DNA from: Caldifarciminota bacterium
GTDB lineage: Bacteria; Hydrothermota; Tepidihabitantia; Tepidihabitantales; Tepidihabitantaceae
Assembly (NCBI GenBank): GCA_011049385.1
Contig: DSBX01000140.1
Coordinates: 1 to 7,287 of the forward strand
Length of the DNA: 7,287 nt
Reading direction: 5' to 3'
Under the pieces are notes generated by a model. The model was given only the letters and a program-made list of their open reading frames with translations, did no database searches and had not been told where the DNA came from. This document shows, in pieces, positions 1-4,654 of this stretch. Within the stretch, counting starts at the first letter, position 1. Every line of letters starts with the position of its first letter. A program made the position numbers and the translations under genes.

Positions 1-1
1 A

Positions 2-547
2 GTCTATACCGAGTACGAGACCCGTATGAGCAAGTCGGTCGAGGTTCTCGAAGCCGAGTTCGCGCGTATCCGAACCGCACGAGCCAACCCCGCCATTCTC
101 GACGGCATCAAGGCCGACTACTACGGCACACCGACGCCGCTCAAGCAGATGGCCAGCATCTCTGTCCCCGAACCGCGCCAGCTTGTCATCCAGCCCTGGG
201 ACCGCAACGCGCTCAGCGAAATCGAGAAGGCCATCCAGAAATCCAGCCTCGGACTCAACCCCAAAGTCGAGGCCAACCTCATCCGTATCGCCATCCCGAC
301 CCTTACCGAGGAGCGACGGCGCGAGCTGGTCAAACTCTGCGGCAAGCTCACCGAGGACGCCCGCATCGCCGTCCGCAACATCCGCCGCGAGGCCAACGAC
401 CACATCAAGAAGCTCGAAAAGGACAAGGAAATCTCCGAGGACGACAGCAAGGTCGGCGTCAAGCGCATCCAGGAACTCACCGACCAGTACATCGCCCGGC
501 TCGACGAGCTCTTCTCGGCCAAGGAAGCCGAGGTTCTCGAAAGATAG
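2..547 (+). CDS. frr: Ribosome recycling factor, 5' end missing
   Basis: Ribosome recycling factor acts in the cytoplasm with EF-G to split post-termination ribosomes. The family pattern is clear: IRTARANPAILDGI, then EYYGTPTPL-like DYYGTPTPLKQMASI near the N-terminus, LGLNP and the LTEERRRELVKL block in the middle, then AVRNIRREAND and KDKEISEDD before a C-terminal helix. The ATG at 26 gives 173 residues, but this is probably not the true start. The frame is open to the window edge (VYTEYETR before that Met), and by comparison with remembered E. coli RRF (185 residues) the Met aligns with internal Met13. The real start should therefore lie about four or five codons left of the window, so the gene is annotated as 5' partial. 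It ends with TAG and is followed by uppS after 45 nt, the common bacterial frr-uppS-cdsA order. Identity is near certain; only the start is unresolved. Confidence 0.96.
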   Translation, partial: VYTEYETRMSKSVEVLEAEFARIRTARANPAILDGIKADYYGTPTPLKQMASISVPEPRQLVIQPWDRNALSEIEKAIQKSSLGLNPKVEANLIRIAIPTLTEERRRELVKLCGKLTEDARIAVRNIRREANDHIKKLEKDKEISEDDSKVGVKRIQELTDQYIARLDELFSAKEAEVLER

Positions 548-554
548 CGCGGAC

Positions 555-581
555 CCGGGCGCCCGACCCCGGGCCGCCCGG
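555..581 (+). other. GC-rich stem-loop between frr and uppS
   Basis: CCGGGCG at 555-561 is the exact reverse complement of CGCCCGG at 575-581, giving a 7-bp stem with a 13-nt loop. A nested 10-bp palindrome, CGGGCGCCCG at 556-565, competes with it. There is no T-run, so this is not a standard intrinsic terminator. It could modulate mRNA stability or readthrough between frr and uppS, or simply reflect high G+C. The pairing is seen directly; any function is inference. Confidence 0.25.
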
Positions 582-592
582 CGCGGCTGACA

Positions 593-1294
593 ATGTCGCC
601 CAAACACCGAGACTTGAAAGCACCGGAACACATCGCCGTCATCATGGACGGCAATGGCCGCTGGGCCAGGGCCCGCGGCCTGCCTCGGGCCTTCGGTCAC
701 CGTGAAGGTGCGAAGACGCTCCACGAAGTCGTCGCGGCTGCGGCCGGGCTGGGCATCGGCTGGCTCACCGTCTACACGTTCTCGACCGAGAACTGGCGCC
801 GTCCGGCAAGAGAAGTCAAAGGGCTCATGAAGCTCATTGCCGAGCGGGCCCACGCCGAGCAGGCCGGCCTCCTCGAAAGCAACGCCCGGGTCCGGGTCAT
901 CGGCCGGCTCGGTGATGTCCCGCCGGTCAGCCGCCGCAAGCTCGACGATTTGGTCACCACCACCGCCGCCTGCACCGGCCTCAACTTCACCCTTGCCATC
1001 AGCTACGGCGGCCGGGCCGAAATCATTGACGCCTGCCGCCGCGCGGTCGAATCCGGCCACCCGCCCTCGGACGAGAACGAGTTCCGGCAACTGCTCTACG
1101 ACCCGACGATTCCCGACCCGGACCTCCTCATCCGCACCGGCGGGGACCAGCGCATCTCCAACTACCTGCTCTGGCAGAGCGCCTACACCGAGCTCTACTT
1201 CACCGAAACACTCTGGCCCGACTTCCACCGTGCCGAACTCGAGGCCGCGATCGCGGAGTACGGTCGGCGCCAGCGCCGGTTTGGACGGGTCTGA
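593..1294 (+). CDS. uppS: Undecaprenyl (poly-cis-prenyl) diphosphate synthase
   Basis: This cis-prenyltransferase condenses isopentenyl diphosphate units onto farnesyl diphosphate to make the C55 lipid carrier used in peptidoglycan and surface polysaccharide synthesis. The 233-residue length is normal. The hallmark motifs occur in order: HIAVIMDGNGRWA at residues 13-25 with the Mg/diphosphate-binding Asp19 and Arg23, GHREGA around His36, YTFSTENW at 61-68, LNFTLAISYGGRAEI at 130-144, and the C-terminal RTGGDQRISNYLLWQSAYTELYF block from 181 followed by WPDF. The fifth residue of RTGG(E/D) is Asp185, where E. coli has Glu; this is a conservative change that I believe occurs in the family. The ATG at 593 is the only sensible start, since the preceding in-frame codons run back to the frr stop with no ATG, GTG or TTG. 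No good Shine-Dalgarno lies before it. It sits 7 nt ahead of cdsA. Confidence 0.97.
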   Translation: MSPKHRDLKAPEHIAVIMDGNGRWARARGLPRAFGHREGAKTLHEVVAAAAGLGIGWLTVYTFSTENWRRPAREVKGLMKLIAERAHAEQAGLLESNARVRVIGRLGDVPPVSRRKLDDLVTTTAACTGLNFTLAISYGGRAEIIDACRRAVESGHPPSDENEFRQLLYDPTIPDPDLLIRTGGDQRISNYLLWQSAYTELYFTETLWPDFHRAELEAAIAEYGRRQRRFGRV

Positions 1295-1296
1295 GG
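1293..1296 (+). promoter_or_regulatory. Shine-Dalgarno site that fixes the cdsA start
   Basis: GAGG overlaps the uppS stop codon (TGAGG) and lies 5 nt before the ATG at 1302. The cdsA reading frame is open far upstream inside uppS, so this site together with the start of the first hydrophobic segment picks 1302 as the start. It also implies coupling of cdsA translation to termination on uppS. Confidence 0.7.
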
Positions 1297-1301
1297 CGGC
1301 G

Positions 1302-2096
1302 ATGCTGACCCGCATTGTCATCGGCACCGCGCTCGGGGTGGCTACCTTCGCGGTCGTCTGCCACGCACCGACTTCGGTCCTCACCCTCTTCATCGCGGCC
1401 TGGGCGGTGCTCGCCACCCTCGAGTTCCTCGGTCTCCTCAAGCGCGCCGACATCCGGCTCAACTCCCTGCTCATCTGCACACTCAGCGCCTCGACCGTGG
1501 TCGCGGCTTGGCTCGGCTGGCTCCCCGGTTATGTCATCGCACCAATCGCGGTCGTCTTCCTCACCGCGGTCCTCACCCGCTCGCCCCTCCCCCGGGTTCC
1601 CGTCTACGGCGCGTTCGTGGTCATCTACCTCGGCCTCCTGCCTGCCCACCTGGTGATGCTTCGGCAGACCTCGGACGCGGCCGGCTTCTCGCGCTGGCTC
1701 GTGCTCTTTCCGCTCGTCCTGACCTGGACCAACGACACCGCCGCTTACGCGGTCGGCAAGCTCATCGGCCGCCGCAAGCTCATGCCCCAACTCAGCCCGA
1801 AGAAAACTCAGGAAGGCTTCCTCGCCGGGCTCATCGCCTCGGCCGTGCTCTCCGCGCTCTGGCTCGGCCGGCTCGAACCCTTCACCCGGCGCGGCTGGGG
1901 CTGGCTCGCACTGGTCGGCGTGGGGCTCGGCGCGATGTCGCAGGTTGGCGACCTCTTCGAGTCGCTCTTCAAACGCGCGGTCTCCGTCAAGGACAGCTCG
2001 ACCGCACTCCGCGGCCACGGCGGCTTCCTCGACCGCATTGACAGCCTGCTCTTCGCCATCCCGGCCTTCTACTGGCTGCTCCGTCTCTACCTGTGA
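1302..2096 (+). CDS. cdsA: Phosphatidate cytidylyltransferase (CDP-diglyceride synthase)
   Basis: This integral inner-membrane enzyme converts phosphatidic acid and CTP to CDP-diacylglycerol and pyrophosphate, the entry point to bacterial phospholipids. The protein is 264 residues with about eight hydrophobic segments from residue 3 onward. Diagnostic parts are NDTAAYAVGKLIGRRKLMPQLSPKKTQEG at about 144-172 and the C-terminal CTP-transferase signature: Asp217, then S221-x-x-K224-R225, K230-D231, GHGGFLDRIDS at 238-248, with Asp244 and Asp247. One deviation is Arg237, where the signature usually has Pro or a small residue (LRGHGG rather than FPGHGG). The open frame extends back to 837 inside uppS, but that part is a shadow; the ATG at 1302 with a GAGG site 5 nt upstream is the real start. 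Its TGA overlaps the GTG start of the next gene by 4 nt. Confidence 0.95.
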   Translation: MLTRIVIGTALGVATFAVVCHAPTSVLTLFIAAWAVLATLEFLGLLKRADIRLNSLLICTLSASTVVAAWLGWLPGYVIAPIAVVFLTAVLTRSPLPRVPVYGAFVVIYLGLLPAHLVMLRQTSDAAGFSRWLVLFPLVLTWTNDTAAYAVGKLIGRRKLMPQLSPKKTQEGFLAGLIASAVLSALWLGRLEPFTRRGWGWLALVGVGLGAMSQVGDLFESLFKRAVSVKDSSTALRGHGGFLDRIDSLLFAIPAFYWLLRLYL

Positions 2097-3100
2097 AGTT
2101 GACCGCGCCGCTCCTCGGCCGACCCGCCCTCGAACACGACTGCCTTGCCTTCGACTCATTCGGAGTCAAGGCCGCCTGCACCGGCATCACCACGCCCGAT
2201 GTCACCATCATCATTGACCCCGGCGCATCGCTCGAGGGCGACAGCTTCCCCCTGCCCCAGGCCGAACAGGAGCACCTGCTCGGGGAAAGACTGGAAGCCT
2301 GCACCCGAGCCGCGGCCGGGGCCAAGGCCATCGTCATCTCCCACTACCACCTCGACCACTTCATCGAGAACCGGGACCCGGACCTCTACGGCGGCAAGGT
2401 CCTCTTCGTCAAGGACTGGGAAAACCTGCCCCCGAAACAGGCCAATCGTGCCGAGCAGTTCCTCCGCGCGATTGATGGCCTGCCTGAGGAAGTTATCCCC
2501 TGCGACGGCCGCGCCTTCCGCTTCGGCCGCACCACCGTCGAGTTCTCGGCCCCTGTCCCGCACGGGACAAGGGACGCCGAGCCGGGCGAGGTCGTGATGA
2601 CCACGGTTCGTCGCGGCCGGGAGACCCTGCTCCTCACCTCCGACGTCTGCGGCCCGGTTGAAGAAGCGACCGTGGAGCTCATCCTCGAAGCCAAACCGCG
2701 CACCGTCATCCTCGACGGCTACCCCACCCACGTTCTCGGCCAGTACGAGGCCGACCTCGACCTTGTCCGCAGTATCATCAACGCCTGCCGCATCCTCCAC
2801 GCCCGAACCCTCAAGACGATGGTCTTCGACCATCACCCCTGCCGCGACTACCGCTACCCGGCCCTCTGCCGGCTCATCTACGCCACCGCGAAGAAGCTCG
2901 GCAAGCGCTTCGGCACCGCGGCCGAACTGGCCGGCGAAACCAGCGCGGTTCTCCGCGGCTACCGCGACTACGGCCCGACCCGCTGGAAGAAATGGCGGCC
3001 CCTCGACCTCGACCAGGCCCGCCGCATTCTCGAACGCGCCATCGCCGAACGCAAGGCCGACCCGGCTCTCCTCACGGCCCTCGACCGCTGGGTGACGTGA
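2093..3100 (+). CDS. UPF0282-type metallo-beta-lactamase-fold hydrolase
   Basis: A predicted cytoplasmic, metal-dependent hydrolase of the metallo-beta-lactamase superfamily with 335 residues and no signal peptide. It matches what I know of UPF0282/COG2248: LAFDSFGVKA at 18-27, TIIIDPGASL at 38-47, the metal motif SHYHLDHF at 83-90 (His84, His86, Asp88, His89), a VPHG at 155-158 with His157, LTSDVCGP at 181-188 with Asp184, and a late FDHHPCRDYRY at 245-255. These supply a plausible two-metal site. The substrate is not known; nuclease and phosphodiesterase activities both exist in the wider superfamily. The GTG start overlaps the cdsA TGA (GTGA), so translation is probably coupled and the gene is the last of the frr-uppS-cdsA run. 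Most members I recall are archaeal, so its presence in a bacterial lipid operon is notable. Family assignment is fairly sure; function is open. Confidence 0.85.
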   Translation: MKLTAPLLGRPALEHDCLAFDSFGVKAACTGITTPDVTIIIDPGASLEGDSFPLPQAEQEHLLGERLEACTRAAAGAKAIVISHYHLDHFIENRDPDLYGGKVLFVKDWENLPPKQANRAEQFLRAIDGLPEEVIPCDGRAFRFGRTTVEFSAPVPHGTRDAEPGEVVMTTVRRGRETLLLTSDVCGPVEEATVELILEAKPRTVILDGYPTHVLGQYEADLDLVRSIINACRILHARTLKTMVFDHHPCRDYRYPALCRLIYATAKKLGKRFGTAAELAGETSAVLRGYRDYGPTRWKKWRPLDLDQARRILERAIAERKADPALLTALDRWVT

Positions 3101-3114
3101 CCGAAATGGTCGGT
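3100..3114 (+). other. Small stem-loop at the end of the frr operon
   Basis: ACCGA at 3100-3104 pairs with TCGGT at 3110-3114 across a 5-nt loop, starting on the last base of the hydrolase stop codon. No T-run follows, so it would be at best a weak or Rho-assisted transcription end. The next promoter begins only 7 nt further on. Confidence 0.2.
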
Positions 3115-3120
3115 TCGGGC

Positions 3121-3149
3121 TTGACAGCAACGTGCCGGGAAGGCACAAT
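3121..3149 (+). promoter_or_regulatory. Sigma70-like promoter with dyad in the spacer
   Basis: A perfect -35 box TTGACA (3121-3126) is followed after exactly 17 bp by CACAAT (3144-3149), which matches TATAAT at four of six positions. The expected transcription start is near 3156, giving a leader of about 100 nt before the gene at 3260. The spacer holds a perfect inverted repeat, GTGCC (3132-3136) and GGCAC (3142-3146) around GGGAA, which overlaps the first bases of the -10 box and could be a repressor operator. The boxes are seen directly; the activity is inferred from position upstream of an isolated gene. Confidence 0.55.
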
Positions 3150-3249
3150 AGGGTATATGAAGAAATCGAGCGGCCTGGGACTGACGGGCCCGGCAATCAA
3201 GCAATTCACCCTTCGTAACCGTCAAGGACATTCGACTGGCGGCCGTACT

Positions 3250-3253
3250 GGAG
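3250..3253 (+). promoter_or_regulatory. Shine-Dalgarno site for the NUMOD-like gene
   Basis: GGAG lies 6 nt before the ATG at 3260. It decides the start, because the same frame stays open upstream to a TGA at 3182-3184 but contains no ATG, GTG or TTG codon. Confidence 0.6.
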
Positions 3254-3259
3254 CAAAAG

Positions 3260-3685
3260 ATGGATCTCACACCTGCTGAACGAGAGTATCGTGCCATGCT
3301 CTCGGCCCGAATGAAGAAACAGTGGCAGGACCCCGAATTCCGGAAACTGATGTCCCGCGACCACCCGACCGGGCCCTTCAGCGAACGGCGTCGGAAGCAA
3401 CTCTCCCGGCGGATGAAGAAGCTGTGGCAGGACCCGGTCTACCGGGCCAAGATCACAAGGCTATACCGAGAGACCAACCCCTCCATCTGGCACGAACCCG
3501 AGCTCGCCATCGCGGAGAAATGGGCCGAGCGGACCGTGCGCCACTCCATCAAGAACCCGAGGTGGAAGGTCATTGACGCCGCACGGCATATGATGCTCGA
3601 AATTGACGAGGCCGGCCTCCGGCCCCGTTCGGTCGGCTCCTGCGAGCGTGTGATAACCGAGAAACGCGCCAAGTACCTGCGCTAA
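3260..3685 (+). CDS. Small basic protein with two NUMOD-like motifs
   Basis: A 141-residue, Arg/Lys-rich protein of unknown function. Its clearest feature is an internal duplication with a 34-residue period. Residues 14-33 and 48-67 share the pattern L-S-x-R-M-K-K-x-W-Q-D-P-x-[FY]-R-x4-R, which resembles the short helical NUMOD-type DNA-binding modules seen in tandem in HNH and GIY-YIG homing endonucleases. The rest (NPSIWHEPELAIAEKWAE, then a helical C-terminus ending SVGSCERVITEKRAKYLR) shows no HNH, GIY-YIG or other nuclease signature that I recognise. It is probably nucleic-acid binding: either a remnant of a homing-type endonuclease or a stand-alone small DNA-binding protein. It has its own promoter and leader, is separated from the operon on its left, and ends 22 nt before a tandem repeat array. 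The internal repeat supports this strand over the opposite-strand open frame. The gene is likely real; the function is inference. Confidence 0.72.
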   Translation: MDLTPAEREYRAMLSARMKKQWQDPEFRKLMSRDHPTGPFSERRRKQLSRRMKKLWQDPVYRAKITRLYRETNPSIWHEPELAIAEKWAERTVRHSIKNPRWKVIDAARHMMLEIDEAGLRPRSVGSCERVITEKRAKYLR

Positions 3686-3690
3686 ACTCG

Positions 3691-3702
3691 CGTCCGCGGA
3701 CG
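3691..3702. repeat. Perfect 12-bp palindrome after the NUMOD-like gene
   Basis: CGTCCGCGGACG is fully self-complementary and begins 6 nt after the TAA stop. Its left arm GTCCG can also pair with a second CGGAC at 3709-3713. It could serve as a transcript 3' end or a binding site for a dimeric protein; no T-run follows. Confidence 0.4.
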
Positions 3703-3706
3703 ATAA

Positions 3707-3814
3707 TCCGGACGACATACGGCCGGTCATCCGCCCGACTACCCGCTCGGTAATCCAGCCGGTCACTGCCTGCGTCACCGGCCCGGTTACGCTCCCGGCC
3801 ATCGGCCCGGTCAC
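3707..3814. repeat. Nine degenerate 12-bp tandem repeats
   Basis: Nine contiguous 12-bp units run from 3707 to 3814. Read on the - strand the best units are GTGACCGGGCCG and GTAACCGGGCCG, with variants such as ATGGCCGGGAGC, GTGACCGGCTGG and ATGACCGGCCGT. Because the unit is 12 bp, the - strand reads as a tetrapeptide repeat [V/M/I]-T-G-x (VTGP, MAGS, VTGP, VTQA, VTGW, ITER, VVGR, MTGR, MSSG). The degree of divergence suggests an old array. Whether it was ever coding is open. Confidence 0.65.
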
Positions 3815-3834
3815 TTGAAGAATGCGAGTGGGTG

Positions 3835-3861
3835 TGGGAGCGGTCTCCAGACCGCGATTGA
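3835..3861. repeat. REP-like palindromic hairpin
   Basis: GCGGTCT at 3840-3846 and AGACCGC at 3849-3855 are perfect inverted copies separated by CC, so a 6-bp stem with a 4-nt loop can form. The hairpin is preceded by GTGGGAG and followed by GATTG. This layout of a short G-rich head and a GC-rich hairpin resembles REP elements known from Pseudomonas and other bacteria. Only one copy is in the window, so genomic repetition is not shown. Confidence 0.4.
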
Positions 3862-3918
3862 AGTCCGTGCTCTCTTCCTCGGCGGGCTGGGCGGTCATTA
3901 TACCTTCCTCTCCTTCCG

Positions 3919-3934
3919 CTCTGTGACTCTGTGG
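3919..3934 (-). repeat. Doubled CACAGAG motif
   Basis: On the - strand CCACAGAG is followed directly by TCACAGAG, an 8-bp tandem duplicate with one difference. From memory, runs of CACAGAG-type units are scattered between genes in many environmental bacterial genomes; I cannot verify copy number here. Confidence 0.35.
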
Positions 3935-3980
3935 CATGCAGGAGCACAAGCTACGCTTCTCAAGACTCCGTCCGCTCCGC

Positions 3981-4008
3981 GTCCATCGGCGGTTGCTCCC
4001 TCCGGCCC
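3981..4008 (+). repeat. 28-bp direct repeat, copy 1
   Basis: This begins GTCCATCGGCGGTT and matches 4056-4083 at 24 of 28 positions, 75 bp away. At all four differences this copy has C or G where the other has T or A, so every change is a transition in the same direction. Confidence 0.6.
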
Positions 4009-4012
4009 GAGA

Positions 4013-4043
4013 AAGGGATCTCTCCACTCCGGTCGAGATGACG
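4013..4043 (-). repeat. Short dispersed-type element between the direct repeats
   Basis: On the - strand this reads GTCATCTCGACCGGAG followed by TGGAGAGATC. It closely resembles, from memory, the GTCAT-TCGACCGGAG-GGAGA-ATCTC type of short sequence found in many copies between genes in diverse bacterial genomes. It carries partial inverted repeats: ATCTC at 4018-4022 with GAGAT at 4035-4039. Resemblance is by recall only. Confidence 0.35.
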
Positions 4044-4055
4044 GAGAGCGCCGGT

Positions 4056-4083
4056 GTCCATCGGTGGTTACTTCCTCCGACCC
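4056..4083 (+). repeat. 28-bp direct repeat, copy 2
   Basis: This is the second copy of the 3981-4008 sequence and begins GTCCATCGGTGGTT. It ends 10 nt short of the stop codon of the ATPase E gene and carries the T/A variant at all four differing positions. Confidence 0.6.
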
Positions 4084-4093
4084 AGGGCCCGCG

Positions 4094-4648
4094 CTATTCG
4101 GAAGCGGACCGGCCGAAGAGGTCCGCCGCGAGGAGCGGCGCGAGTTGGCCGCGCATCGCATCCAGCGCTTCGTCGAGCGAGCAGTCCACGACTTTGCGCC
4201 CGCTTTCGGCCAGCAGCCCGCCGGCGATGTCCGTCGGTTCGCCGAGTTTGACCCCGAGCCTGCCGCCGTGCCGGTCGGTGTCGGCCGGGGACAGGCGGAC
4301 GACGACGCCGTCGCCGCCGTAGCGGCCGGCGAGCTCTTTGAGCAGGTTCGGGTAGTCGGGGTCGGCCGGCAGGAGTTCCCGCGCCCGCGCGAAGACCCGG
4401 TCAATGACCCGCCATTGCGCGGCCAGCACCGCCTTGCGCCGGTCGAGCCGGGCCCGGCTCCGGGCGCGTTCGAGGATGCGGGCGACTTCACGCTCACGCC
4501 GTTCTTTGAACTCGCTTTCGAGTCGGGTCTTCTCCGCTTCGCGCCGGGCCGCGATGCCGGCGAGTTCTTCGTCCCGGCCGGCTTCGACCGACCGGAGACG
4601 CTCCCGGCCATCGTACCGGATGCGCTCGAGCAGTTCGGTCGCGCCCAT
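4094..4648 (-). CDS. ntpE: V/A-type ATPase subunit E (peripheral stalk)
   Basis: Subunit E pairs with subunit G/H to form the peripheral stalk that holds the catalytic head against rotor torque; it sits on the cytoplasmic side. The 184 residues show the family layout. A long charged, Arg/Glu-rich helix at about 1-90 (for example EFKERREREVARILERARSRARLDRR) forms the coiled-coil stalk. A small C-terminal alpha/beta domain contains IAGGLLAESGRKVVDCSLDEAL at 141-162 and ends near LAADLFG, matching the usual GG-(x)-DNSLEERL...LFG pattern. The ATG follows the K stop codon by only 6 nt and has no clear Shine-Dalgarno (TAAGTCGGGATG), so translation likely depends on coupling to K. It is the last gene of the cluster; subunits C, F, A, B and D do not follow. 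Confidence 0.9.
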   Translation of the reverse strand: MGATELLERIRYDGRERLRSVEAGRDEELAGIAARREAEKTRLESEFKERREREVARILERARSRARLDRRKAVLAAQWRVIDRVFARARELLPADPDYPNLLKELAGRYGGDGVVVRLSPADTDRHGGRLGVKLGEPTDIAGGLLAESGRKVVDCSLDEALDAMRGQLAPLLAADLFGRSASE

Positions 4649-4654
4649 CCCGAC

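Larger units (their letters stand above)
3686..4093. other. Convergent intergenic region, a mosaic of short repeats
   Basis: This 408-base gap separates the NUMOD-like gene (+) from the end of the ATPase cluster (-). I see no convincing gene in it. Instead it contains, left to right, a perfect 12-bp palindrome, nine degenerate 12-bp tandem units, a REP-like hairpin, a doubled CACAGAG motif, and a 28-bp direct repeat flanking a short dispersed-type element. No T-run terminator is evident for either side. It looks like a sink for small repetitive elements between converging transcripts. Confidence 0.6.

Noticed and set aside
837..1301. Upstream extension of the cdsA frame inside uppS
   Set aside because: Its Ser/Pro/Thr-rich translation is a high-G+C shadow; the ribosome site at 1293 and the membrane protein start at 1302 define the real gene.
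1200..2159. 319-residue - strand open frame opposite cdsA
   Set aside because: It has no recognisable motif, is rich in Glu/Arg/Gly as expected for the complement of these codons, and lies over a clear gene.
2156..3196. 346-residue - strand open frame opposite the hydrolase
   Set aside because: The + strand has the full set of UPF0282 motifs; the - strand frame shows none and is a composition shadow.
3185..3259. N-terminal extension of the NUMOD-like gene (frame reads PFVTVKDIRLAAVLEQK)
   Set aside because: It looks coding-like, but there is no ATG, GTG or TTG before the in-frame TGA at 3182, and GGAG at 3250 supports the start at 3260.
3157..3279. 40-residue leaderless mini-gene (MKKSSGLGLTG...) starting about where the promoter would initiate
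   Set aside because: The position is striking, but the peptide has no motif, overlaps the NUMOD-like gene by 20 nt, and one promoter plus an ATG by chance is enough to explain it.
3686..4093. CRISPR array in the repeat-rich gap
   Set aside because: The 12-bp units are contiguous without spacers, and the 28-bp repeat has only two diverged copies with a repeat-like interior; no cas genes are present.
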